From: Cavia porcellus
Lineage: Eukaryota > Chordata > Mammalia > Rodentia > Caviidae
Length of the DNA: 64,000 nucleotides
Direction of reading: 5' to 3'
Assembly: GCF_034190915.1 (NCBI RefSeq)
Contig: NW_026947484.1
Span: forward strand, 76,761,482-76,825,481
Shown in pieces: positions 33,935-45,365 of this stretch; position 1 is the stretch's first letter; every line of letters starts with the position of its first letter. The position numbers and the translations under genes are program-made. A model generated the notes under the pieces. The model worked only from the letters and a program-made list of their open reading frames with translations. It made no database searches and was not told where the DNA came from.

Positions 33935-35159
33935 GGTTTTTAATGTTTTCAGATGTCTCCTCTTCTTAGTAGGGTGCCTGGGAAAAAGGGTGCCGAGATT
34001 TGGTGGGTCAGTGTATGTGGAAGAATTTGATATGTTTCTCCTCTTAACTGCCTCAGATCTAAAGTTGCAGCCCATTATGGCTCACAGAAGCCACTCTGTG
34101 TCAGGCTCTTATCTGGGGCCAGATCCACAGAGCTAGGGGAGTTTCTCAGAGATGGAGAACTCATCGGTCATTCACAGCCCAACACCTGGAGCACTTTATC
34201 CCCAACCCCACTCCCTGTGCAAATTTTGGTTTCTTCCTCCTTTTTCTTTTCTCTCTGTCTTTGTTCCTTCCCCAATTGGTCTCTGTCTGTCTGTCTGTCT
34301 CTTGCTTAATTTAGGAAAACAATTTCTGATTCTTTGCCATATTTAACCTTGAAGCAATCTGTATAACCTTAAGTAATTTAACTCTAATAATCTGCTACAG
34401 ATGGGAATTTTCCAGTTTTTATGACAAAGATGGCGGGAATTAGGGTCTCCATACGTAGAAAGTGAGTGTATCATTGCAAAGTAGTGTCAGAAGAATCTTA
34501 GCCATGGTTAGAGTTCGTGAACTAGCTAATGTTAAATACTCATCAGCCAAATACAGAACATAATCTTACTCTATGAAGCACTTTGACAGATCATTTTGTT
34601 TAATCTGAGGAATAATTTTACTAGGTAGTGAGAGTCTTTTTTTCCCCTTTGATACTAACAGGGTGTCTTGTAATTTAGTCCTGACACTAGCTAACTCTGG
34701 AGTTGGCTCAGACATGTGACAGCTCAGTCCTCTAATACTGTCCCACTTTAGACCCTAGCCAAAGGTAGAATGCCCACTTTGCTATCTGACTGACTACAAA
34801 TTTGGAGGTTCCTACAGCCCGATTAGGCTTAGTAATGGGAACAACTCATAGAACTCAAAAATTCTTGACTTACTATTACTGTTTTTCTGTAAAGGATTTA
34901 GTCCAGGAACAGCCAGTGGGAAGATGAGAAGGGCAAGGTGTTGGGAGTGGGTGAGGACTGAGGGGCAGAGTCCCTGTGTGTTGTGGAAGTTGCACATTTC
35001 TTACCAAGCCTTGGTCTTTCTGGCAGTCTGCCCCATCATAAAGTTATGCAGAGGGCCATTTAATTTGGACAAGAGGCTTCTGTTACTCTTACCATCTAGG
35101 AAATTCCAAACCAGAAACTGGTCTCCAAAATGAAATATCTTTCATACCAGAGACAGGTA
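33935..35159. other. Intronic DNA with no feature seen
   Basis: Only the short TCTG repeat is evident. A weak MIR-like string lies near 34575-34635. Confidence 0.45.
34284..34303. repeat. (TCTG)n short tandem repeat
   Basis: About four to five TCTG units, uninterrupted. Confidence 0.9.
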
Positions 35160-35245
35160 GAGCAAAAATTATCGACCCTATTTCAGAGGTGAGAAAATGG
35201 CTGAGAGAAGAGGTAACAGAGCTGGGGATGGAGTGGTGCTCTAGT
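35160..35245. repeat. MIR-type SINE fragment
   Basis: 'ccctatttcagaggtgagaa' followed by a worn 'aggtaacagagctgggga' is the MIR core order. Confidence 0.5.
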
Positions 35246-35249
35246 TTTT

Positions 35250-35605
35250 ATGTCCCCTTCAAAACTCACCTTGAAATTTAGTTGCTATTATAGAAACATT
35301 AAGAGGCGGGATCTTTGAGAAGTGATTAGGTCATGAGGGCTCTGTTTTATGTCTGGATTTAAGGTCCTTGTCTTGGGGTTAAGGTCCTAACAAAAAGGTG
35401 ACTTATTTTCCTGTTAAGTCTTGTGCACCTTCCCTTCCGTTCTGCCGTAGAATAATATAATACAAAACCCTCGCTGATGCCAACACCATGTTCTTAAACT
35501 TCTCAGGCTCTAGCACTGTGAGCCAAATAAATTTCTGTTCATTATAAATTTCCCAGTCTCAGGTATTCTGTTGCAGCAACAGAAAAAAAGAATAAGATAA
35601 GAAGC
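35250..35605 (+). mobile_element. ERVL-MaLR-type LTR, plus strand
   Basis: 'tgtccccttcaaaactcacc', 'agtgattaggtcatgagggc', 'agcactgtgagccaaataaa' and 'cccagtctcaggtattctgt' give the forward MaLR order, including the AATAAA-like poly(A) signal region. No internal retroviral genes. Confidence 0.65.
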
Positions 35606-36078
35606 AGAAGACAGATCTAAAACAAGCTGTAGACAATCTGTCTCCTAACTGATCACTCAGGGAAACTGTGCCACCCCATACTCCAGTATTGAAACCTCTA
35701 TTTTTAGCCTGATGTCTTAGATCTGCTCCATCTAGGATGGTGGCTGCCAGACACAGGGCTATTGAAATTTTTATTGATTAAAATTAAAGATCCAGTTCTT
35801 CTCTTATGCTAACCACTTTTCAAATGCTCAGTAGCCTTATATGGTAGAGACAACCATATTGGATGGTGCAGGAATCAAACTTGTCCATCATTGTAGAAAG
35901 TTTTATTGGTTCTATGGACTTTTATAGTGACCGCTTGTTTAAATCTGAGAACAAAGGCATGAACCCAAGTACCATATTTTCAACCAACATGATTTTAAAA
36001 GTCTAGCTTTTGTGGAAGCATCACCTCTTAAACAGACAACCCATTAGTGAAAGTTGACAAACAGTTGCTGATCGTGGG

Positions 36079-36118
36079 ACCAAACCTGTGATACACCAAA
36101 CCTGTGATACCTGTGATA
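36079..36118. repeat. 16-bp tandem duplication
   Basis: accaaacctgtgatac occurs twice in direct succession (36079-36094 and 36095-36110), followed by a partial third copy of eight bases. Confidence 0.95.
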
Positions 36119-36367
36119 TCAACCTTGTTTTTAAAAATAGATGGAGGTCAGTAACAAACATAAAATTTGTTTGCTCTCATTTTAAGAATGATGTATTTGC
36201 TGTGCATGGAAAAATCTGCCTTAGAGCTTTGGGGGGCAGTATGACCTTTGGGGACTTGTAATGATTGCTGACATTGAAATTGAGACTTTTAAAGTGGCAT
36301 TCATCACTATCAGATGTATGAGTGGCTTGTATTTTCTCTGATTCTGTGGGTTGGCTTTTCACACGTG

Positions 36368-36458
36368 TTTTTTTTTTTTACTCGTGGCTTTGGGGATTGA
36401 GCCCAGGGCTTTGCACATGCTTGATGAGTGCTCTACCATTAAGCTACATCCCCAGCCC
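36368..36458 (-). repeat. ID-type SINE
   Basis: The plus strand has 'gattgagcccagggctttg', 'gtgctctaccattaagctac' and 'atccccagccc' after a T run. Diverged flanking duplications around 'cttttcac' are visible on both sides. Confidence 0.85.
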
Positions 36459-36464
36459 GCCTTT

Positions 36465-36910
36465 TCACTTTTGTAGATTTGTGTTCTTTGCTGTACAAAA
36501 GTTTTCCATCTTGATAAAGTCCTGTTGACTTACTTTTCATCTCTGGCCCATACATTTGGAATCATACTCAAGAAATAATGGCAAAATCTAGATCATGAAA
36601 CTTTTCCCTTTGTTGTCTTTTTAAAAGTTTATAGTTTCAGCTCTTAACATTTAATCTAGATATTGGGGTTGGTGATGCAGTTAAGTAGTAGAGCACTTGC
36701 CTAGAATTGTGCAGAACCCTGGGTTCAATTTCCAGTACCACAAACACAGAACAAAACAAACAAAAACTAACCCAGGTCTTTGGTCCATTTTGGTTAATAT
36801 TTGTATATAGTATTTGTGTATGGTGTCAGCTAAGGGTTCAGCTTGATTCTTTCCCAGCATCATTTGTTGACAAGACTGTCCTTCTCTTCCATTGAGTGGT
36901 CTCAGCACTG
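36465..36910 (-). mobile_element. LINE-1 ORF2-derived fragment interrupted by an ID SINE
   Basis: Reversed L1 ORF2 text lies at 36465-36662 and resumes at 36770 with 'tggtccattttggttaatat', 'ggttcagcttgattctttcc' and 'cagcatcatttgttgacaag'. The ID copy at 36663-36769 sits between the two halves. No open frame. Confidence 0.72.
36663..36769 (+). repeat. ID-type SINE nested in LINE-1
   Basis: 'agtagtagagcacttgccta' and 'ccctgggttcaatttccag' then an A-rich tail with AAAAC units. It lies opposite in orientation to the host L1. Confidence 0.82.
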
Positions 36911-36914
36911 GAAG

Positions 36915-38715
36915 AGGGAAGGGCAGAGGACTGGGTTCAACACTTGACACTTGGTGTGACCGGTTCCTATGAGCATCAGCGGTCAGACACTGTTAAATTC
37001 ACAGCACTCCCTCTGGGAAGTTGCCACCTGTTGACACAGCCTGTCTCTACTTTCTTTGTTATTATTTACTTTTGTGTACTTGTCTCTGTCAGCTGGTTTA
37101 ACTATATCTTTTCTCCAGTCAGTTTTGAAAGGAATAAGCTAGCAATGGAAGGGAATCTTTCCAAAATCAAAATTTATAAGAGAGAATGAAACCAGTACAT
37201 GTAAAGACTGATTGGTTTTCCATTTTTCTCAATGGAAATGACTAGAATTTTTCTATTTGAAAGCGGCAAATGTCAATTTTTTAAAAACGCAGTATCTGTA
37301 GCTGCTTGTATGTAAGGTAGGGCACAGCCTCTTTAGGTGAACTGCAGTGGCAAAGCCTGCTAACCTTTAGTGTCTTATGTGACTTTGCTCAGGAACCACA
37401 CTATCCCAGCTAAGTGCAGATAAGCAAAGAGGGGAAGATGTTAGTGCAGGCTGCTTGCAGCCTGAAGTTGTCAATCACCCCTTAATGTTTACAGAAGCAA
37501 AAAGTCAATGCCTCGTTGTTTTAATTTGACACACTCTTGGGTTGAGAGAGTGTAATTGCTGGAGGGGACAGTTAAGTGGCATGTTCCTTGTCAGCCTGTC
37601 TGGGTCTAACTCCAGGCTTAAGCACTTTTCTGATGAGCGATAGATTGGGTTAAATGTGGGGCTAATTGCTTGCTCCCACAGACCAGCTCCTGCCACACCT
37701 TGAACTACATTTCTATCAGCACTTGCCTGAGGCTGTGAGGGTTTATGCTGCAGAGAGTCCTTACATTCATTTTCATGAATCAATGTCAGTTTCTGAAAAA
37801 CAGTTGTTACAGCTGCTAAGTGGACTGTAATAAATTACACCCCCTCCAGACCTATTGGAGTAAATCAGAACTGTTTATTTCCATCCCAGTGGTCTTTGGA
37901 GTATAAATGACTTTTTGTTTCTTATCAAACCAAATGTTTGTCTCTAGGAGATGAAGGAAAATGATTTGTTCATTTTTTTTTTATTTAATCCTGTGAATAG
38001 CACTTTGTTGCTGTTAAGCCAGAGAAGAAATTCTGTATGTTGTTAGGTGGAAAAGTCATTCCCTTGCCTCTGTCAGTGAAGTAGTTGGTAACTATACTAA
38101 CTGTGATGTCAGCTGTCTTACATCGATATTTCATATGCACCAATAATAATAAAAATGGAGCACTGCTTCTTGTGCCAGTAGTTTCTAGGCAAAGAAAGTA
38201 AACTTAGAAAATGTATTCCTCCTCCAGTTGCTTGGCTGTGCTCTACAAAGGATATGCACTACCTCAAAATTACTTACTTTGAGAGTCAAAAAAAAAAAAA
38301 AAAACAACTGGTAAATGGCTGCATTCTTTTTACAAGTCTGACAGGTGAAGGTCCGACCTTTCTGGACTGGTCATAGATACTGCAGCTTGATTGTAATGGC
38401 TTCATCATTATGAAATGTCTGTTTCATATTTAATGCTAATTAAAAAGGACTAAATTCATAATTTCATATTTCTTTGCTTTTTTTTGGCTGTTGTCATCTG
38501 CCACTGGCCTTTTTCCATAGGGAGGCTTATTTTTTTAATTTTAAAAAATAAAACAAAAAATGATAGAAATGATACAGAATTTCAAAAAAGGAGAAAGAGT
38601 AGGGAATTAGCACTGGATAATATATTGCACCTTGTTATCTCAGAACTAGTTGTTCAGGTTACAAAATCTAGATAAAGTGATTAGTCAATGACAGCACAAA
38701 CTGTTCTTTTTGATG
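36915..38715. other. Long repeat-free block, candidate conserved non-coding DNA
   Basis: About 1.8 kb without a recognisable SINE, L1 or LTR, apart from short A/T runs near 38290 and 38540. It holds clustered TAAT cores, a GATAAG and a TGTTTAC, which are homeodomain, GATA and forkhead-like words. These are common by chance in AT-rich DNA. Confidence 0.3.
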
Positions 38716-38734
38716 AACTAAGAGAGATTAGTAG

Positions 38735-39800
38735 TAATCTATTTAGTGTACATACACATACAAAAATTGATGTATGTTTACCAACATACATATAATCTTT
38801 TCCTTTCTTCCTTTTTTCCTGTCCCCTACCCTAGTAGTTCTGTTCTTTTGAGCACTTTCTTTCTCTTTCATTATTATAGTATCTATTGCATATTTTGGAT
38901 CTTAATACTCTTTCAGATTTTTATTTTTTATATTTTTATACTAGGGAAATATATTTATAAACGTGAGTTTGATTTATTTCACTTATGAGTATGATCTCAA
39001 GTTGCCTTCATTTACCTATAAAAGCCTCAAAATTATCCTTTTTATAGCTAAGTATATCCCATTGTATAAAAATACTACATCTTTCTTATCCATTCTGTGG
39101 TTGATGGGCATTTTGGTTGTTTCCAAGATTTATCTGTTACAAATTGTGCCACTGTAGACATGAGTGCACATATATCTCTGTGACATGATATTTTCAATTT
39201 TTCTGGGCAAATACCCAGACGGGGAATAGCTGGGTTAAATGAGACTTCCAATCCTAGTATTTTGGAGAATCTCCACACTTACATCCACAGTGGTTGTGCC
39301 ATTCTGCACTCCCCCCAGCAGCGGTTCCTTTTTCCTCACAGCCCCGCCAAATTTGGTATTGGTTGATTTCTTTATGGCAGCCAATTTTTCTGGAGTGAAA
39401 TGGAATCTCAGTGTTGTTTTAATTTGTATTTCTCGAATGACCAGAGGTGTTGAGAAGGTCTTCATGTATTTATTTGCCATTTTTGTTTCTTTATCTGAGA
39501 AATATGTGCTCCTTTTAGATGCCCATTTTTGGATTGGGTCTTTGAATTTGGGGGGCCTGATGTTTTTCAGTTCTTTATACGTTCTAGATATAAATCTGAG
39601 GGACAGCTTGCTAAGTTTCTTTCGTATTCTGTGGGTTTTCTCTTTACTCTGTTGGTTATTTCTTTTGAAGTACAAAAACCTTTTAACAAGACAAGATCCC
39701 AGTTGTTAATTCTGGGAAGTACTTCTATGCAGTTTGCATTTTGTTCATGAACTCTTAGGGGAAGGCTTCTTATTACTCTGCCATATTAATAATGTCTCTC
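38735..39800 (-). mobile_element. LINE-1 3' part: ORF2 C-terminus and 3' UTR
   Basis: The minus strand carries recognisable ORF2 C-terminal coding text in two overlapping frames (39675-39235 and 39278-39075). Motifs include MANKYMKTFSTP, REIQIKTTLRFHFTP and SWKQPKCPSTTEWI, all typical of the L1 ORF2 C-terminal domain. The frames overlap because of a frameshift, and the reading is broken by other changes. A pyrimidine-rich 3' UTR follows to about 38735. The element is 5'-truncated and cannot encode a complete ORF2. Confidence 0.88.
39075..39675 (-). pseudogene. LINE-1 ORF2 C-terminal remnant (frameshifted)
   Basis: This is the coding part of the L1 above. The first segment runs 39675 to about 39240, and the second, in another frame, runs 39278 to 39075 and contains NPAIPRLGICPE, a well-conserved ORF2 C-terminal motif. 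The reverse transcriptase and endonuclease domains are absent. Confidence 0.88.
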
Positions 39801-39927
39801 AATGAAGTACCTATGATCATTTTTATTGCATTTTTATTGTGTTAATTTTTTCTTATTGTCTTAAATGTGTGTAATGTAAAATTTGCCATGATAACCATGT
39901 TTATTCAGTTCAATGGTATATGTATAT

Positions 39928-39929
<2 letters not shown>

Positions 39930-39962
<33 letters not shown>
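39930..39962. repeat. (CA)n microsatellite
   Basis: About 16 AC units within the L1 3' UTR. Confidence 0.97.
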
Positions 39963-39965
<3 letters not shown>

Positions 39966-40391
39966 ATTATATCACCACTTTCTGTTTGCAGAACTCTTTT
40001 ATCATCCAAACATAAGTGTTTGCCCTTTAAGCAGTAACTTACTGTGTTCTATTTTCTCAGCTTGTGATAATCTCTATTATACTTTCTGGCTCTGTGAGTT
40101 TGCCAAATTCTAGAATTTTAGATACAATATTTGTCCTTTCGTGTCTGGCTTGATTTCTCTTGGCATATTTTGAGGTTCATCTGTGTTGTAATATGTGTCA
40201 GAACCTCATTCATTTTGGGTTGAATAGATACCACTATTTTTTAATCAGTCCTCTGGGAGGTTACCTAGGAACAGTATTGCTATGTCATAGGTAATTCCTT
40301 ATTTAATTTCTTGTGGAACTTCTAGTTTTCTGCAGATCATACATTCCAGTCAACAGAACACAAAGCTTTCAGGAAATACTTCTTATTTTCC

Positions 40392-40417
<26 letters not shown>
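40392..40417. repeat. (GT)n microsatellite
   Basis: About 13 GT units within L1. Confidence 0.97.
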
Positions 40418-40424
<7 letters not shown>

Positions 40425-40959
40425 CTCGTAACCTTTCAGGTGGGTGTCAAGTGGTCTCATCACAGATTTCATTTTCCTGATGACTAATGTGTTGAATATC
40501 TGTCATATGGTTATCGGTCATTTGTGTATCTTCTTTGGAGAAAAGTCTATTAAAGCCCTTTGCACATTGTTAAGTTAGGTTGTTTTATTTAGGTTTTGTC
40601 ACTGTTGTTGAGTTGTAGTTCTGGGTTCTAAAATTTTGGGTGCTTATCTCTTACACAGATGATTTGCAGCTTTCTTTTCTGAAAATTTATTTTATTTTAT
40701 TTTTTAGCCTCTTGATAGTGTTCTTTGATGCACAAAATTTTTAATTTTGGAGTAATCTTAAAGTTGCCTGTTTCTGTTTTGTTGCCTGTGCTTTTGGTGT
40801 CATATTTAAGAAATCATTGCCAAAAATAAACCTATAAAGATTTTTCCTGTTTCTAAGAGTTTTATGATGATAGTTTCACTCTTATGTAAGGCTTTTTGAT
40901 CCAAGGCAAGTTGATTTCACTTTTATTCTTGTGCTAAAGGACATCCTGTTCTCTCAGCC

Positions 40960-40960
40960 C

Positions 40961-40993
<33 letters not shown>

Positions 40994-41049
40994 TTCCTTC
41001 CTTCCTTCCTTCCTTCCTTCCTTCCTTCCTTCTTTCCTTCCTTCCTTCC
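40960..41049. repeat. (CTTT)n(CTTC)n pyrimidine tract
   Basis: About six CTTT units pass into about fifteen CTTC units with one TCTTT interruption. The strand asymmetry is total (no purine for about 90 bp). It directly abuts a minus-strand ID body, so it is likely the expanded A-rich tail of that SINE. Confidence 0.95.
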
Positions 41050-41202
41050 GTACCAAGGATCAAAGCCAAGCAGGCACTTACACCACTGAGCTAAACTTGT
41101 TCCCCAACCCCCTTTTTCTTTTTGGTGGTACTAGGGATTGAACTCATGATCTCATGCTTGCCAGGCAGGTGCTTACACCACTGAGCTAAATCCTCAGCCC
41201 TC
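41050..41202 (-). repeat. Two tandem ID-type SINEs
   Basis: Two ID bodies in the same minus orientation: 41050-41110 ('cttacaccactgagctaaac') and 41112-41202 ('gattgaactcatgatctc', 'accactgagctaaatcctc'). L1 text resumes after the second one. Confidence 0.88.
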
Positions 41203-41990
41203 AGCACCATTTTTTGAAAAGACTGTCCTTTCCAAATTAAATAGATCTTGACACCCTTGTTAAAAATCAGTTTACTGTTAATGTGAGGCTGTGTACAGTA
41301 GCTTTGTAGTAAGTTCTGAAATAAGGAAATGTGATTCTTCCAACTTTACTCCTTTCCAACATTGTTCTGTTTATTGGGGTCCCTTAAAACTCAAGTGAAA
41401 TTTTACAATAAGTTTTCTGTTTTTGAGAAAAGCAGATTTTTAAATTTTGACCAGAAATTGAATTGAATCAAATCTGTTGATTGCTTTGGGTACTGTGTCA
41501 TCTTAATACTGCCTTCCAAACCATGGACACAGAATATCTTTTTCATTTATGCATGGAACACCATGCCATGAATAAATGCAACTGTAATTTTTGTCATTTA
41601 TTTTAAAATACTGTTAAACAATGTTTTATGGTTTTCCTTGCTTGTCACTTGCTTGGTTAATTTATTCCTAAGTATGTTGTTTTTTTTGTTGCTGTCCTAT
41701 GTGGAATTGTTTTCTTAATTTTCTTTTTGTATAGTTTACTGGTGCTATATAGCAATAGAACTGATTTTGATATGTTGATTTTTAAATCTTGCAACTTTGG
41801 TAAATTCATTTTTTAGCTCTTAGCACTTCTTTGGTTTCTTTAGAATTTTCTATGTCTACATAAACAAGAGATAATTATACTTCTTTTTTTCTTATTTGCT
41901 TGCTTTTTCCCCCCTCATTCTTGTCTGTTTGCTTAGGCTGGACTTCTCCAGTACTGTGATGAACAGTGGTGGGAAATGTGGGCATCCTTA

Positions 41991-43145
41991 TTTTTTTTTC
42001 TCCAGATTAAGGACAATTTGTTATTTTTATGTACAGAAAACTCAGGAGTTCACTTAGCCCAGTTTAGTGGCAAGCTCTTTAGTCTTTGTGTTTTCCAGCG
42101 TGGTTTATGTGAGTCACTGATCTAGGACCCAGGACAGTGCCTCTTCAGTGCCGGCAGATCTTAGAGTATCTGTCGTTGTATTTGGTCCTGGTCACCTCCA
42201 CCAGTTTAGCCAGTGTGTCTTTGTTCTCAGTTGATTTGTGTGAAGGTAGCAGTGATGCAGGTCTTCTGTGGACCAGACACCCAGCCTGGCCTTCTCCTTG
42301 ATGATGCAGTAAGGGACCCCCATCTTTTGACACGGGCAGGCAGGAACACAACCAGCTCGGTGGGGTCCATGTCGTGTGCAGTCACCACTAGCTGAGCCTT
42401 CCTACTCTCCAGGTCCCCAGGTCTCCTTGCCAGCAGCTTTCTTCTCAGCCTGGGCCAGCTGCCTCGCTTCTTCTCTTGCTTAGTCTCTGCTCTGTACTTG
42501 TGGGCGAGATGAAGCAGCTGGGTAGCTCAGGCCACGTCCTGGGTGAATTGGTGTCTCAGTTACTTTTTACTCATCGCTGAGACAAAATACCTGAAGCCCA
42601 AAGTTGGGAAAGGAAAGGTTTATTTCTTACAGTTTTTGGAGGTTTCAGTCCACACTCAGTTGGCTCCAAGGCAGGCGGGCATGGCTGGGCCTCAGTTCGT
42701 GGCTGCTGCAAATAGCGAACAGGAACCAGCAAAGAGCAAGACACACCTTCTTCCTGCCATTACATCACATCCTGGCTCCACCCCTATGTGGGTGGAGCAC
42801 TGACACCATCAATCTAAGCACTAGACAATGAAAATGCACAATGCAAACTCATGAGGCCTGGGGGACACAGACATAAACCATGACAACTGGTTAATCACAG
42901 GTGGCACCTTCAGCTGCCTACACAGGATTGCCACTGTCACTGCAGCAGGGCCATTTGACAAAGTGGGTGAGAGCTCTCTTGGGCTGGCTGTCCTGTCCAA
43001 TGCCAGAGTTCTTTGACCTCTTCTTAGACAGGGAATGTATCACCTTCTTGGCCTCCTGCTTTTTATGACAGCAGGAGGCAGGGCCACTTTTTTCCCCTTG
43101 GCCTTCTTCCTTTTTGTCACCTTGGGCAGCTGACAGAGCTGTTTT
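41991..43145 (-). pseudogene. RPL7A: RPL7A processed pseudogene, split by an LTR
   Basis: The minus strand reads as ribosomal protein L7a, a 60S-subunit protein, without introns. The initiator is changed to CTG (43129-43127). The N-terminal lysine-rich part follows, then a break at the INQFTQ region, then AHKYRAETKQEKK, and then AKLVEVTRTKYNDRYSKI near the C-terminus. The stop is at 42056-42054. Next come a short 3' UTR that matches the parent gene, and the poly(A) tail, seen as a T run at 41991-41999. There are frameshifts, in-frame stops and a deletion in the VPTKRPPV region. A solo LTR occupies 42552-42885. It cannot encode a functional protein. Confidence 0.9.
42552..42885 (-). mobile_element. 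Solo LTR (ERVL-MaLR type) inside the RPL7A pseudogene
   Basis: It starts TGTCTCAGTTAC and ends CATGACA, and carries 'gagacaaaatacctgaagcc' and 'aaggtttatttcttacag', as in reversed MaLR LTRs. The flanks attgg (42547-42551) and actgg (42886-42890) are a 5-bp target duplication with one mismatch. RPL7A coding text continues across the junction (the INQF codons). No viral genes are present. Confidence 0.82.
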
Positions 43146-43149
43146 TGTT

Positions 43150-45365
43150 TGTTTCCCCTCCCTCCCTTTTGCGTGTTATAATATACATGACTCTGAAGCT
43201 CCCCTCCCAACACTGAATTTGCTTGGTCTGGTCTACAGGATATCTATGTCATAACTTGGATTCCTCGTGGAAGCAGAGCCAGGACAAAGACTTCTGCACA
43301 CGGAGTATGTCAGACAATTAAGTCCAGGGAATGAGAGGGAAGGCTGCAGTGAGGGACCACAGGCAAATTGTGAGGACAGCTGGTGTTAGACTTGGGGCCT
43401 TCTTGAGCATACAGAGGAAAGGCTTCAGATTCATCCACCTGAGAAGCAGCAGGAACGTGTACCTCTCCTTGGGATTCCCACCCTCATGGACGAGGAGTTA
43501 AATGCCTGCTTCTTTGTTTTTTAAAGAGTTTGTTTAGCTCAGGCCATGCAACCGAGGGTGGCAGCAGAGAGAAACTGTGCAGTTAAGATGAGAGATTGGG
43601 GTTTTTAGGAAGGTTTGAGGAGATGGAAAAAGGGAGACCCTTCACTTTTGAGTTGCCCATGTGTTAAAGGATGAACACAAAAATCGTGGGGCAGGAAGTA
43701 AGTGACTCACAGTCTACTCTTGATGCAAGATGCAGTCACAGGAGAGTGAATTACATGGTGCCCTGAGGTGTGGCCGAGGCGCTGGAGACGTCTGTCACAG
43801 CCTTCTGACAGTACATCCTCTCAGCAGTGTTCTGAGAATGTAACACACAGCTGCTTAATCCCTAACATATGTGTTACATCGAGGGTGCATGAATTTTTTA
43901 AAAATTTCCTTAAAGTCTGAAGGTGATTGGGATTGTAGGATTCATGGGGGTCCTTTGCCAAATGGATGCCATTTCCCACTGAGGGCTCAGTTGGCATCAG
44001 TGAGGATTGGATGGAAAAAAAAAAGTTAGAAGATTTGTGGGTAGATTCCAGTTTACTAATGAAGTACCCCAGTCTAGAGAGGCAAGAAAGGCGGGACCAG
44101 CACCATGAGAAAGAAGTTACTTTTGTCTTTCTTAGTCATAGGTATGTTTTTCTGCTTAAAGGTAAGGTGAGTTTAAAGATAGTGGTGACCCTTTAGAGAG
44201 CATGGGCTTCAGGATACATTTTGACTCACGACTGTTATTTTCCTTTGTATTTTGGTGAGGCAATCTTGCTTAATAGTTGAAAACATTGAGTTTGGAGTCT
44301 CCTGAATACTGACACTTAGTGGTCGTGTGACTGGAGAAGCCAGTCCCTCCTGGAAGGACCTGGTTTTCATGACTGCAGGGGGAGGTGACCTGATAGTATA
44401 CATTTAATTTTTTGTATGTGGATTAAGTGGAATAGTTTGTATAGAGGACTGAATCCTTCTCCTGCCACAAGGGTAGTTCTCAGTGAAGTAGTTGTTTGAT
44501 TGCTTGCAGAAATCCCATAATCTCTTTCTTAAATGTGTTCCTGATGGAGTTTGAGCCTGGAAAACTTCTTTAAAAGATTATAGTTGAAAGTGTTTTTCCA
44601 GTCAAGGTCAAGTTCCAGGAGAGAACAACTGGTTAGTGGGGTTGTCGTTTCTCCCCTTGTGCCCTCACCCAGCAGATGTACACTCACCTGCAGCTTTTTC
44701 TTTTCTGTAGCAGCTACTCCCAACCCCCTCCTTGGAGAAAATACAATTTGATAAATAACTTGGTAAAATAACATTGATTTTGTGTCTTAGTCCTCTTGAT
44801 TGTTTGCGTTTTAAAAGATCAGTGTTTATTCTGAAGGCATGAATGTTTAATGATGGAATTTCAGTTATTTTGTTCCTTGGGTAGCAACCATATTTTGAGG
44901 ACAGAATCTCTTGCCGTGTAACCTCAAATCACCCCTTTGTGAGTAACCGCCTCTTTTGTGTACATGAACCCAAACCTGATTCCTGAGTTTTGAAGTTCTA
45001 TAAGTACCAAATCCTGTATTTGTGCCCAGTTATAATTTATATCACATTATAATACAATGCTATGTGTCATAAAATACTAACATTCTATGGTGTTTTAAAG
45101 AAATATATTTACAGTAGATTTTTATTCTGGTTGTCAGATGCTTGTTTTGGAAGGTACACAAAGTTAAGAAGATGATTTAGCAAATCTAGACCATTGCCTA
45201 AAGCACACTTCCCCAAACAACTATTCAACCTAAAGAATTGTCTAGACCTCTGTTGGGTAAAGATAGATTTATTAAAACAATTTGACAATGATAATAAAAT
45301 CTGCTGAAAACTTTTTCAAGTTTGATTATTTGCAAAGTAACATTTTTAGAAAGCAAGAGTATATA
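43150..45365. other. Intronic DNA right of the RPL7A pseudogene
   Basis: No element was recognised except the MIR-like fragment at 44195. The host L1 should continue here if the pseudogene landed within it, but I cannot see clear L1 text after 43150. Confidence 0.4.
44195..44390. repeat. MIR-type SINE fragment
   Basis: 'gagagcatgggcttcaggat' and the later 'tgacacttagtggtcgtgtg' resemble the 5' and middle parts of MIR. Confidence 0.5.

Larger units (their letters stand above)
39800..41990 (-). mobile_element. Second LINE-1, older, minus strand
   Basis: It starts on the left with an old L1 3' UTR ('gtaatgtaaaatttgccatg', 'ggttgaatagataccactat'). Reversed ORF2 text continues to the right, ending 'gtgggaaatgtgggcatcct' just before the RPL7A pseudogene. 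It has been cut by an expanded microsatellite with ID SINEs (40960-41200) and holds (CA)n and (GT)n tracts. No usable open frame. It lies head-to-tail with the L1 at 38735. Confidence 0.75.

Noticed and set aside
39239..39709. 156-codon frame on the plus strand
   Set aside because: It is the antisense shadow of the L1 ORF2 remnant on the minus strand.
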